Shown one piece after another: positions 18,682 through 26,777 of a DNA stretch of 64,000 nt (position 1 is the first letter of the stretch; every line of letters begins with the position of its first letter). The position numbers and the translations under genes are program-made. The stretch lies in contig NZ_JAJALK010000010.1 of the NCBI RefSeq assembly GCF_020523825.1, forward strand, positions 1 through 64,000, read 5' to 3'. The DNA is from Methylobacterium brachiatum. GTDB lineage: Bacteria; Pseudomonadota; Alphaproteobacteria; Rhizobiales; Beijerinckiaceae. The notes below the pieces were generated by a model. It was given only the letters and a program-made list of their open reading frames with translations. It was not told the DNA's origin and did no database searches.

Positions 18682-20219
18682 CAGGCGGGTTCCGGGACCG
18701 GTGCGGGCGCTGCCTCGGCAGCGATCGCCCGGAGGATGGCGGTGAGGTCGACCGCGCTGCCGGCGAGCTCGGCCACCTGGGCCCGGTCGCGCATCACGAT
18801 CACCCGGTCGGAATAGGTCACGATCTCCTCGAGCTCCGAGGAGATCACCAGGAGGGCGAGCCCCTCGTCGCAGAGCCGGCGGATCAGCCGGATGATCTCC
18901 GCATGGGCCCCGACATCGATGCCGCGGGTCGGCTCGTCGAGGATCAGCAGGCGCGGCTCGGTGGCGAGCCAGCGCGCCAGCAGGGCCTTCTGCTGGTTGC
19001 CCCCGGACAGGAGCCCGATCGGCCGCTCCGGATCGGGCGGGCGGATGTCGAGCATCGCGATGAAGTCGCGGGCGATCTTGTCCTGGGCCACCCGGCCGAG
19101 GGGCCGGAACGGGCCGCGCCGGGCCTGCAGGGCCAGCACGATGTTCTCCCGCACCGTCAGGTCGGCGACGATGCCCTCGGTCTTGCGCTCCTCCGGGCAG
19201 TAGCCGAACCGGTGGCGCAGGGCGTCCCGGGGGCCGCCGATCTGGACCGGCTTGCCGTCGAGCCGGATGCGGCCGCGATCGGCCCGCTCGGCGCCGAACA
19301 GCAGGCGGGCGGTCTCCGTCCGGCCCGAGCCGAGGAGGCCCGCGAGGCCCACCACCTCGCCGCTGCCCACCGTGAGGTCGATGGGCTGGAGGTAGCCGGC
19401 CTTGCCGAGCCCTTCCGCCTGCAGGACCGGCGTCCCGGATCCGGCGCGGGCCGGCCGGTCCGCCTGCTCCACGCGCGCCTCGGTCTCGGCGAGGTCGTGG
19501 CCCAGCATCGTGTGCACGAGCTCGATGCGCGGGAAGCGCGCGGTCTCGCGCTCCGTCACCAGCCGGCCGTTGCGCAGGACCGTGATCCGGTCGGTGATCG
19601 CGTAGACCTGCTCCAGGAAGTGGGTCACGAAGACGATGCCGATCCCCCGCTCGGCAAGGCGGCGCATCACGCCGAACAGCACCGTGACCTCATGGGTGTC
19701 GAGGCTCGCGGTCGGCTCGTCGAGGATCAGCGCCCGGGCCGAGAGATCCACCGCCCGGGCGATCGCCACGAGGTGCTGCACCGCCACCGGGTAGCGTCCC
19801 AGCGGCGCGCCGACATCGATCGACAGGCCGAAATCCGCGAGCAGCGCGACCGCGCGCCGGCGCATCTCCCGGTTGCGCACGAGGCCGAACCGGGTCGGCT
19901 CGCGGCCGAGGAACAGGTTCTGGGCCACGGTGAGGTTCGGCAGCAGGCCGACCTCCTGGTAGACCGTGGCGATGCCCGCCCGCGCCGCGGCTTCCGCCGA
20001 GCGCGGGGCGATCGGCTCGCCGTCGAGCCAGACCTCGCCGGCATCGCGCCGGACGACGCCGGTCAGGGTCTTGATGAAGGTCGATTTGCCGGCGCCGTTC
20101 TCGCCGAGGAGGGCGTGGATCTCTCCCCGGCGCAAGGTGAAGTCGACCCCTGCGAGGGCCTGGTGCCCGGCAAAGCTCTTCGAGAGCCCACGGACGGTGA
20201 GCAGGACGGAATCGGACAC
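18681..20219 (-). CDS. ytfR: CUT2 sugar ABC transporter ATP-binding protein, YtfR type
   Basis: A 512-residue double nucleotide-binding protein that powers sugar uptake. Domain 1 has Walker A GENGAGKST and Walker B ALILDEPTASLD. Its signature region (YPVAVQHLVAIARAV) is degenerate, as is common in CUT2 ATPases. Domain 2 has the normal signature LSGGNQQKALLARWL and Walker B LLILDEPTRGID, but its Walker A (GLLGSGRTE) lacks the lysine. This is typical of RbsA-like proteins. A GTG start at 20219 is chosen because it begins VSDSVLLTVRGLSKSF and clears the upstream stop by 35 bases. The longer frame would overlap the binding-protein gene. Confidence 0.92.
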   Translation of the reverse strand: MSDSVLLTVRGLSKSFAGHQALAGVDFTLRRGEIHALLGENGAGKSTFIKTLTGVVRRDAGEVWLDGEPIAPRSAEAAARAGIATVYQEVGLLPNLTVAQNLFLGREPTRFGLVRNREMRRRAVALLADFGLSIDVGAPLGRYPVAVQHLVAIARAVDLSARALILDEPTASLDTHEVTVLFGVMRRLAERGIGIVFVTHFLEQVYAITDRITVLRNGRLVTERETARFPRIELVHTMLGHDLAETEARVEQADRPARAGSGTPVLQAEGLGKAGYLQPIDLTVGSGEVVGLAGLLGSGRTETARLLFGAERADRGRIRLDGKPVQIGGPRDALRHRFGYCPEERKTEGIVADLTVRENIVLALQARRGPFRPLGRVAQDKIARDFIAMLDIRPPDPERPIGLLSGGNQQKALLARWLATEPRLLILDEPTRGIDVGAHAEIIRLIRRLCDEGLALLVISSELEEIVTYSDRVIVMRDRAQVAELAGSAVDLTAILRAIAAEAAPAPVPEPA

Positions 20220-20254
20220 GATGCGATCGCAGAGGTCGGGCGGCGCGGGGCGCG

Positions 20255-21220
20255 TCAGTAGCCGAGGTTCTTCTTGCTGTTGTAGACCTTCATCGGGTCG
20301 TCGGCGGCGGTGTAGAGCTTCGACTCGGTCTGGATCCACTTGGGCGGGACGGTGCCCTTCTCCTTGTAGGCCTTGAGCGCGTCGAAGGCGGGGCCGGCCA
20401 TGTCGGGAGTGAGCTCGACGGTGGCGTTGGCCTCGCCGGCGGCCATCGCCTTGAAGATGTCGGGCACGGCGTCGATCGAGACCGTCAGGATCTCCTTGCC
20501 GGGCTTGAGGCCGGCCTCCTTCATCGCCTGGATGGCGCCGACCATCATGTCGTCGTTGTGCGCGTAGACCGCGCAGATCGCGCGGCCGCCCTCCGCCTTG
20601 ATGAAGCTCTCCATCACCTCCTTGCCCTTGGCCCGGGTGAAGTCGCCGGTCTGGCTGCGCACGAGCTTGATGTTGGCGTGGGGCGCGATGGCGGCGTCGA
20701 AGCCCTTCTTGCGGTTGGTGGCGACGCTGGCGCCGACCGTGCCCTGGAGCTCGACCACGTTGCAGGGCTTGTCGCCGACCGTCTTGGTCAGCCAGGTGCC
20801 GGCGACCCGGCCCTCCTCGACGCTGTCGGAGGTGACGGCGGTCAGGTAGAGGTCCTTGCCGGCGGGATCGATGTCGCGGTCGAGCAGGATCACCGGGATC
20901 TTCGCGTCGCGCGCTTCCTTGAGCACCGCATCCCAGCCGGTGGCGACCACCGGGGCGAGCAGGATCCCGTCAACCCCTTGCGCCACGAAGGACCGGATCG
21001 CCTTGATCTGGTTCTCCTGCTTCTGCTGCGCGTCGGCGATCTTGACGGTGATGCCGCGCTTCTTGGCCTCGTCCTTGGTCACGGTGGTCTCGGCGGCGCG
21101 CCAGCCGGATTCGGAACCGATCTGCGAGAACCCGACGGTCAGCGAGGCCGCCTGGGCCCCGCCGGCCCACGCGAGAAGCGCGCCCGCGAGCATGGCCTTG
21201 ATGGAAATGGTCCCTCTCAT
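20255..21220 (-). CDS. ytfQ: Sugar-binding periplasmic protein, YtfQ (galactofuranose-binding) type
   Basis: A 321-residue solute-binding protein and first gene of the importer operon. A Sec signal peptide (MLAGALLAWAGG ending in AQA) covers residues 1-24. The mature part closely follows E. coli YtfQ: SLTVGFSQIGSESGWRAAET, then QQKQENQIKAIRSFVAQGVD, CNVVELQGTVGASVA and ELTPDMAGPAFDALK. E. coli YtfQ binds galactofuranose. The conserved pocket segments suggest the same or a close furanose sugar. The ATG at 21220 is followed by a normal signal peptide. A perfect dyad 52 bases upstream is a likely operator. Confidence 0.94.
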   Translation of the reverse strand: MRGTISIKAMLAGALLAWAGGAQAASLTVGFSQIGSESGWRAAETTVTKDEAKKRGITVKIADAQQKQENQIKAIRSFVAQGVDGILLAPVVATGWDAVLKEARDAKIPVILLDRDIDPAGKDLYLTAVTSDSVEEGRVAGTWLTKTVGDKPCNVVELQGTVGASVATNRKKGFDAAIAPHANIKLVRSQTGDFTRAKGKEVMESFIKAEGGRAICAVYAHNDDMMVGAIQAMKEAGLKPGKEILTVSIDAVPDIFKAMAAGEANATVELTPDMAGPAFDALKAYKEKGTVPPKWIQTESKLYTAADDPMKVYNSKKNLGY

Positions 21221-21271
21221 CGACGTCCCCCCGTTCGAATGTTTCCGCCGCCTCTTCAGGACGATCGGTCA

Positions 21272-21290
21272 GCATATGTATGACATATGC
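21272..21290. promoter_or_regulatory. Perfect dyad operator upstream of ytfQ
   Basis: GCATATG and CATATGC form a perfect 7-bp inverted repeat around TATGA, in otherwise GC-rich DNA, 52 bases before the ytfQ start. Position and symmetry suit a repressor site for the sugar importer. No regulator gene lies nearby, so the regulator is unknown. Confidence 0.6.
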
Positions 21291-21699
21291 ACGGCGCGTT
21301 GAACAGCCGCATCCCTCGGGTTGCCGACCGCGCCGCCAAGTCCCCGAGCGCGGCGCTATTCGCACCGGCCTATCGGCCGCGCGACCGGTAGAACAGCACT
21401 TTATCTCAGTCTCTTGTGGTCGTTGACTGATGTCGAGGCCCCGAATGCCGCCTGCCAGCATCGGGCCGGCGAGGTGCGCTTTTCACCTTTGCCGCCGCGC
21501 TTTCCGGAAGCCGGGTTGGTGCGCCGGCGCCGGTTTCCCGGCTGACGGGGGCCGGCGATTCGCCGAACGGATCACCGTGCAGGACGGTAATTGTATGAGT
21601 TTACGGCGCGTGGGCTCGATCGCTGCCGGGACGGTGCGAACCGGTGATGGGCCTGGAGCGGTGCCCGTGCCGTCCCTCAGACGGAGCGAACGGCCCGGC
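21291..21699. other. Gene-free stretch between the importer promoter and an operon terminator
   Basis: About 410 bases without a credible gene. Reading frames present are short, lack a ribosome site and show no family features. The segment CACTTTATCTCAGTCTCTTG at 21400-21419 is relatively AT-rich and may hold a promoter remnant. Confidence 0.35.
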
Positions 21700-21734
21700 A
21701 AACAACAAAAAACCCTGCCCGAGCGGGCAGGGTT
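21699..21734 (-). terminator. Intrinsic terminator of the aldehyde oxidase operon
   Basis: AACCCTGCCC (21711-21720) and GGGCAGGGTT (21725-21734) form a perfect 10-bp stem with a four-base loop. On the minus strand it is followed by TTTTTTGTTGTT (21710 down to 21699). It lies 64 bases beyond the stop of the large subunit. It is the best terminator in the window. Confidence 0.92.
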
Positions 21735-21797
21735 CTCGTCGTTCGAACCGTCGGACGCGGGGAGCCGGACGGCAAAGATCCGCCCGGCCCGCTGGGA

Positions 21798-24053
21798 TCA
21801 GCCCAGGAGCTTGTCCAGGGTGATCGGCATCTCGCGCACCCGCACGCCGGTGGCGTGCCAGACCGCGTTGGCGATGGCGCCGACCGTGCCGGTGATGCCG
21901 ATCTCGCCCACGCCCTTCACGCCGAGCGTGTTCACCACGGAATCGTCCTCATGGACCAGGATCGCTTCCATGGCCGGGATGTCGGCATTCACTGGCAGAT
22001 GGTACTCGGCGAGGTTGTCGTTGAGGAAGCGGCCGGTGCGCGGGTCCATCTCGGCCCGCTCGTGCAGGGCGAAGGACAGGCCCCAGATCATCCCGCCGTA
22101 ATACTGGCTCTGGACCAGCCGGGGGTTGATCACCCGGCCGGCCGCGAAGGCGCCGACCAGCCGGCTCACCCGGATCTGGCCGAGATCGGGATCGACCTTC
22201 ACCTCCGCGAAGACCGCCCCGTGGGCGTGCATCGCGTAGGATTTCTGCGCCGCCGGGTCGGCGCCGGCCTTGCCCTGGCCCTCGATGCTGGCCCGCCCGG
22301 CCCGCTTCAGGATGTCGGCGAACGCCTCGCTGCGGCTCGGGTCGTCGCGCCGGGTCAGGCGCCCGTTTGCGGCGGTGACGCCGGCATTGCCCGCGCCGTA
22401 GAGCGGGGAGGCCGGGTCGTCGGTGGCGAGCTTCGCCAACTGGGCGATCACGTCCTGGGAGGCCGCGTGGATCGCGTTGCCGGCGGTGGCGGTGTGGCCG
22501 GAGCCGCCGGCGATGCCGGCATTGGGCAGGTCCGAGGAGCCCATCCGGAAGGTCAGCGCCTCCATCCCGATCCCGAGCCCGTCGGCGGCGATCTGGGCCA
22601 AGGCCGTCCAGGCGCCCTGGCCCATGTCGATCGCCCCGAGCTCCACCGTGCCGGTGCCGTCGGCGCGGATCTCGGCCCGGGCCATGCCCTCGAAGATCAG
22701 GGCCGGGAAGGTGGCGGTGCCCATGCCGGTGCCGACCAGGAACCCGTCCTTGTCCCGGGTCTGACGGGGCCGGAGCGGGCGCCCTGCCCAGCCGAACGCC
22801 TCGGCACCGCGCCGGTAGCATTCGCGCAGGGCCTTGGAGGAGAACGGCTTTCCGGTGATCGGCTCGACCTCGGCATAGTTGGCGAGGCGGAACTCCAGCG
22901 GGTCCATGCCGAGTTCGTGCGCCATCTCGTCGAGCGCACTCTCCAGGGCCGCGCTGCCGCTGGCCTCGCCGGGCGCCCGCATGAACAGGGGCGTGCCGGT
23001 ATCGAGCCGCACCGCCTCGTGCCGGATGGCGATGGCCGGGCTGGCGTAGAGGGTGCTGGTCGCCCGGCCGGCCGGCTCGAAGAAGTCGTCGAAGCTCGAC
23101 GAGGCGGTCAGGATGTGGTGGTCCAGAGCCGTGAGCTTGCCGGCCGCGTCGGTGCCGAGCCGCAGCGTCTGCCGGGTCGGGCCGCGATGGCCCATCGGGC
23201 CGTACATCTGCGACCGTGTCGGCACGAGCTTGACCGGCCGTCCGACCATCCGGGCCGCCATGCAGGCGAGCACCTGCGGCCCCGAGGGCACGCCCTTCGA
23301 GCCGAAGCCGCCGCCGAGATAGGGGCTCTCGATCTGGATGTCGTCGGGCCGGATCCCGAACAGCCCGGCGAGCCGTCCCTGCGAGATCGCCAGGCCCTGG
23401 GTCGGCATGTGCAGGGTCAGCCGGTCGCCGTCCCACTGGGCCAGGGCCGCATGGGGCTCCATGGCGTTGTGGTACTGGGCCGGCGTCTCGTAGGTGGCCG
23501 CGATGGTGCTCGAGGCGGCGGCGAGGCCCGCCTCGACGTCGCCGTCGCTCTCGGCCGGGGGCGCGCCGACGCCGACGGCATCCGGGGTGAACACGTCGCC
23601 CGCGTCGAGGCCGATGCGCGGCGTCTCGGTCTCGTAGGTCGGCGCCAGCAGCCGCGCGCCCTCGGTGGCGGCCTCCAGCGTCTCGGCGATCACCACGGCG
23701 ATCGGCTGGTTGGCGTAGCGGACCCGGTCGTTCTGCAGCAGGTCGAGGCGGAAGATGAACGGCCCGGCCTTGGCGTCCGGGTCCTGGGCGAGCTTCGGGG
23801 CATTCTCCGGGGTCATCACCGCGACGACGCCCGGATGGGCCTCGGCGGCGGCCCGGTTCAGGCCGGTGACCCGGCCCTTGGCGATCCGGGCGACGCAGAG
23901 CGCCGCGTGCAACGTGCCGGGGGGCAGGTTGTCGGCGGAGAACCGAGCCTGGCCGGTCACCTTGAGGGGGCCGTCCCGCCGGGTCAGCGGCTGGCCGATG
24001 CTGGAGCCGTGGCGGGTGCCGGCGGCGTTCTGGGGTGTGGCGGTCGCGGTCAT
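21798..24053 (-). CDS. Molybdopterin-binding large subunit of a xanthine/aldehyde oxidase-family enzyme (PaoC type)
   Basis: A 751-residue catalytic subunit of the molybdenum hydroxylase family. The aldehyde oxidase a/b-hammerhead domain covers about 35-150. The molybdenum-cofactor domain follows, with YLGGGFGSKG, RAPGEASGSAALESALDEMA and the catalytic Glu near the C-terminus in VKGVGEIGITG. Order and length match PaoC (YagR) of E. coli, which oxidises aldehydes, mainly aromatic ones. It follows the FAD subunit by 11 bases. An insertion of selenium or special ligands is not indicated. The actual substrate is unknown. A strong terminator follows. Confidence 0.92.
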   Translation of the reverse strand: MTATATPQNAAGTRHGSSIGQPLTRRDGPLKVTGQARFSADNLPPGTLHAALCVARIAKGRVTGLNRAAAEAHPGVVAVMTPENAPKLAQDPDAKAGPFIFRLDLLQNDRVRYANQPIAVVIAETLEAATEGARLLAPTYETETPRIGLDAGDVFTPDAVGVGAPPAESDGDVEAGLAAASSTIAATYETPAQYHNAMEPHAALAQWDGDRLTLHMPTQGLAISQGRLAGLFGIRPDDIQIESPYLGGGFGSKGVPSGPQVLACMAARMVGRPVKLVPTRSQMYGPMGHRGPTRQTLRLGTDAAGKLTALDHHILTASSSFDDFFEPAGRATSTLYASPAIAIRHEAVRLDTGTPLFMRAPGEASGSAALESALDEMAHELGMDPLEFRLANYAEVEPITGKPFSSKALRECYRRGAEAFGWAGRPLRPRQTRDKDGFLVGTGMGTATFPALIFEGMARAEIRADGTGTVELGAIDMGQGAWTALAQIAADGLGIGMEALTFRMGSSDLPNAGIAGGSGHTATAGNAIHAASQDVIAQLAKLATDDPASPLYGAGNAGVTAANGRLTRRDDPSRSEAFADILKRAGRASIEGQGKAGADPAAQKSYAMHAHGAVFAEVKVDPDLGQIRVSRLVGAFAAGRVINPRLVQSQYYGGMIWGLSFALHERAEMDPRTGRFLNDNLAEYHLPVNADIPAMEAILVHEDDSVVNTLGVKGVGEIGITGTVGAIANAVWHATGVRVREMPITLDKLLG

Positions 24054-24064
24054 GCGGTCTGTCC

Positions 24065-25105
24065 TCAGACGATGCCGAACGGGGAGGCGGGAAGAGCCGG
24101 GATCCGCGCGGGGGTCCCGGCGGCGGCCAGCGTCAGCGCCCGGACCGCGACGCGGCGGGCGAGCTCGATCTTGAAGGCGTTGGCCTCGCCGGTGGGCTTG
24201 GCGCCGTCCAGCGCCAGGGCGGCGGCCCGGGCATAGGCCTCGGGGGAGGGCGCCTGGCCGGCGAGCGCGGCCTCGGCCGCCTCCACCCGCCAGGGCTTGA
24301 GCGCCAGCCCGCCGAAGGCGAGCCGGGCCCGGCCGATTTTTGCGCCGTCGAGCGTGAGGGCCGCTGCCGCCGAGACCACCGCGAAGGCGTAGGAGGTGCG
24401 GTCGCGGACCTTGAGGTAGCGGGCATGGCCCTGAAACGCGGCCGCCTCGGGGGGCAACCGCAGGGCGGTGATCAGCTCGGCCGGGCGCAGCGCCGTCTCG
24501 CGCTCGGGATGGTCACCGGGCAGGTTGTGGAAGGCGGTGAGCGGCACCTCCCGGGCGCCGTCCGGCCCGGCGATCTCCACCACCGCGTCGAGGGCGGCGA
24601 GCGGCACGCAGAAATCGGACGGGTTGGTGGCGATGCAGTGCTCGCTCCAGCCCTGGACGGCGTGGATGCGGGTGGCGTGCCCCAGGGCCGCGCAGCCGGA
24701 GCCGGGCGCGCGCTTGTTGCAGGGCGAGACCGCGTCGGTGAAGAACGGGCAGCGGGTCCGCTGCATCAGGTTGCCGCCCACCGTGGCGGCGTTGCGCAGC
24801 TGCGCCGAGGCGCCGGCCAGCAGGGCCTCGGCCACCATCGGGTAGGTCTTCGCGAAGGCCGGGTCGTGCGCGAGGTCGCTGTTGCGGACCAGGGCGCCGA
24901 TCCGGGTGCCGCCGTCCGGCAGCGTCTCGATGCTGGAGAGACCCGGCAGCCGGGTGATGTCGACGATCCGGGCCGGGGCGGTGACGCCGCCCTTCATCAG
25001 GTCGACCAGGTTGGTGCCGGCGGCGAGATAGGCGGTGTCGGGACGCTGCCCGGCCGCGACGGCCTCCGGCAGGCTCGCCGGGCGGATGTAGTCGAAGTTC
25101 CTCAC
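24065..25105 (-). CDS. FAD-binding middle subunit with extra Fe-S cysteines (PaoB type)
   Basis: A 346-residue FAD subunit of a molybdenum hydroxylase. The FAD loop AAGTNLVDLMKGG is at about 28-40, and ATVGGNLMQRTRCPFF begins a cysteine insertion. Cys119, Cys129, Cys138 and Cys157 are placed as in E. coli PaoB, where four cysteines hold an additional [4Fe-4S] cluster that xanthine oxidases lack. This separates it from ordinary xanthine dehydrogenase subunits. The GTG start at 25105 overlaps the upstream TGA (GTGA), showing translational coupling. Start MRNFDYIRPASLPEAV matches the family. Confidence 0.92.
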   Translation of the reverse strand: MRNFDYIRPASLPEAVAAGQRPDTAYLAAGTNLVDLMKGGVTAPARIVDITRLPGLSSIETLPDGGTRIGALVRNSDLAHDPAFAKTYPMVAEALLAGASAQLRNAATVGGNLMQRTRCPFFTDAVSPCNKRAPGSGCAALGHATRIHAVQGWSEHCIATNPSDFCVPLAALDAVVEIAGPDGAREVPLTAFHNLPGDHPERETALRPAELITALRLPPEAAAFQGHARYLKVRDRTSYAFAVVSAAAALTLDGAKIGRARLAFGGLALKPWRVEAAEAALAGQAPSPEAYARAAALALDGAKPTGEANAFKIELARRVAVRALTLAAAGTPARIPALPASPFGIV

Positions 25106-25593
25106 GCCGCGTCCTCCCGGTGCTCGTTCTGGGTGGCAGCGTCCTGAACTGCCTCCAGGATGCCGGCATAGGCGCCGCAGCGGCAGAGGTTGCCGCTCAT
25201 GCCCTCGCGGATGCGCTCGGGATCGGTGCCGGCATGGCCCTCGCGGATCAGGCCGACGGCGCTCATGATCTGGCCGGGGGTGCAGAACCCGCACTGGAAG
25301 CCGTCATGGGCGATGAAGGCAGCCTGGACCGGATGCAGCCGGTCGCCCTCGGCCAGCCCCTCGATGGTCAGGATCTCGGCGCCGTCGAGGCTCACGGCGA
25401 GCGTCAGGCAGGCGTTGATCCGCCGCCCGTCCACCAGCACCGTGCAGGCGCCGCACTGGCCGCGGTCGCAGCCTTTCTTGGCGCCCGTCAGGCCGAGACG
25501 TTCGCGCAGGAGGTCGAGGAGGGTGACGCGCGGATCGTCGAGGGCGATCTCGCGGGCCTGCCCATTCAGGGTGAGCCTGAGGGGAATGGTCAT
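25102..25593 (-). CDS. [2Fe-2S] small subunit of the aldehyde oxidase (PaoA type, no Tat signal)
   Basis: A 163-residue iron-sulfur subunit with two [2Fe-2S] clusters. The plant-ferredoxin-type cluster uses Cys42, Cys47, Cys50 and Cys62. The helical cluster uses Cys99, Cys102, Cys135 and Cys137 (FQCGFCTPG and NLCRCGAY). E. coli PaoA carries a long Tat signal; this one starts MTIPLRLTLNGQ with no leader. The in-frame sequence upstream also shows no RR motif, so the enzyme is probably cytoplasmic. It is the first gene of the three-subunit operon. Electrons pass from the molybdenum site through these clusters to FAD. Confidence 0.94.
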   Translation of the reverse strand: MTIPLRLTLNGQAREIALDDPRVTLLDLLRERLGLTGAKKGCDRGQCGACTVLVDGRRINACLTLAVSLDGAEILTIEGLAEGDRLHPVQAAFIAHDGFQCGFCTPGQIMSAVGLIREGHAGTDPERIREGMSGNLCRCGAYAGILEAVQDAATQNEHREDAA

Positions 25594-25714
25594 GCTGGGT
25601 CCCGGCTGGCAAAGGCTGGAACCGTTACAGATAGCCGGCCCCCCGCCCCCGGCGAGGCCCGGGGCGGGTATTATGTGCGCCAGCTCACAGGCCGGTACGC
25701 CTGCGCCGATCCGC

Positions 25715-25936
25715 TTACTTGACCGTCACCTCGGAGACGGACTTGAGCACCGTCTTGCCCTTCTCGGTCTTGATCTCCACGGCGGGCTCGTCCTTCGAGG
25801 CCTCGCGCTTGACCGTGTTGCCCTTGATGGTCTTCTCGACATCCTTGGTGTGGACCTTGGTCACCGCGCCCTCGACGGTGCCCTTGCCCCATTTGTAGGT
25901 GACGTCGTCCCCGGTCTTCACCTTCGCCTTGCTCAT
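25715..25936 (-). CDS. DUF2945/HVA-TUDOR-type small protein
   Basis: A 73-residue basic protein. VKTGDDVTYKWGKGTVEGAVTK, then VEIKTEKGKTVLKS, match the hypervirulence-associated TUDOR-like family (DUF2945). Its biochemical role is unsettled. The compact all-beta fold probably binds DNA or protein. The ATG at 25936 follows GATGGAGTGCG upstream. In-frame codons further upstream have no conservation. It stands alone, 121 bases beyond the aldehyde oxidase operon start on the same strand. Confidence 0.8.
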   Translation of the reverse strand: MSKAKVKTGDDVTYKWGKGTVEGAVTKVHTKDVEKTIKGNTVKREASKDEPAVEIKTEKGKTVLKSVSEVTVK

Positions 25937-26161
25937 CGCGCACTCCATCGTCTGGTGCGGGAGAAGGCCGCCGGGGGCGGGGGCGTTCCCGGGCTTCCAC
26001 GGCCGGGATGCCGCAGGTCCGGGCGCGGTGCCGAAAGCGATGCGGCTCAGGATGCCGTCGCCTGGGCTCCCGCGGGCCGCGTCCCGTCGGACGATGATGG
26101 GGAAGGCCTTATGCGCCGGCCTGATCGGCATGTGTACCGACGGTCGAACACCCAACCGTGT

Positions 26162-26199
26162 CAGTCCGGGGCCGCGAAGCGGAGCCCGGGAATGACGGG
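26162..26199. repeat. Short GC-rich dispersed palindrome (CCCGGGCTCCGC family), copy 1
   Basis: CAGTCCGGGGCCGCGAAGCG followed by GAGCCCGGGAATGACGGGG forms an imperfect hairpin. A near-identical element in the opposite orientation lies at 35065-35102. Such short palindromes behave like REP sequences at transcript ends. Confidence 0.6.
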
Positions 26200-26263
26200 G
26201 CGATTCAGACGCGCCCGTCCCATCACCGACCGGAGAGGCGGTCCGAGACGCGGCGGGCAGGCC

Positions 26264-26527
26264 TCAGCGCCCGACTTCCCCGCGCAACGCCGCGACCATC
26301 GCCTCGACCGTGGCCTGGGCGGTGTCGCCGAGGTCGATGTCGGTCTCGCCGGCGGTGACGAGGCCGCGCTCCTCCAGCTCCTTCACGCCCGCCGGGTCGG
26401 CCTCGTGGCCGGCGCCGTCCTTGCGGATGACCGAGGTGACCCGCTCGCCGCTGACGAGGCGGTGATAGGCCGCGAAGGCGAAGATCGAGAGCGCCTTGTC
26501 GGAGAGTCCGTTCACATCGTCGGCCAT
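26264..26527 (-). CDS. Conserved hypothetical protein, 87 residues
   Basis: A small acidic soluble protein of unknown function. LSDKALSIFAFAAYHRLVSGERV forms an amphipathic helix-rich start. A second half with ELEERGLVTA and DLGDTAQATVEAMVAALR looks like a compact helical bundle. An AAGGATGG ribosome site lies just before the ATG at 26527. No signal peptide or membrane segment is present. Its 3' side carries the REP-like repeat at 26162. Confidence 0.65.
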   Translation of the reverse strand: MADDVNGLSDKALSIFAFAAYHRLVSGERVTSVIRKDGAGHEADPAGVKELEERGLVTAGETDIDLGDTAQATVEAMVAALRGEVGR

Positions 26528-26596
26528 GGTGCCATCCTTCGAGACGGGGGATTGACGGAACGCCGCCCGGCGCCGACGGGTCCGGGGGCGGGCGGG

Positions 26597-26635
26597 GGTG
26601 CGACGATCCGGTGCGACGATCCGGTGCGACGACGG
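26597..26635. repeat. 13-bp tandem repeat
   Basis: GGTGCGACGATCC occurs at 26597-26609 and 26610-26622 exactly, and a third unit with a changed end (GGTGCGACGACGG) at 26623-26635. It lies in the 250-base gap between two divergent genes. Copy number may vary between strains. Confidence 0.8.
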
Positions 26636-26777
26636 ATGCGCCGCCGGAGGCTAGAGCGCGTGCCGCCGCGAGGCGCGCCGGTTCGGCGTCAGCGCGCGCG
26701 TCGGATCGCGGTCCCGGAGCCGGGCCCGCAGCTCCGCGTCGCCCTGGGACCGCCTTCCTGCTAATCTGCCGCCGCCC

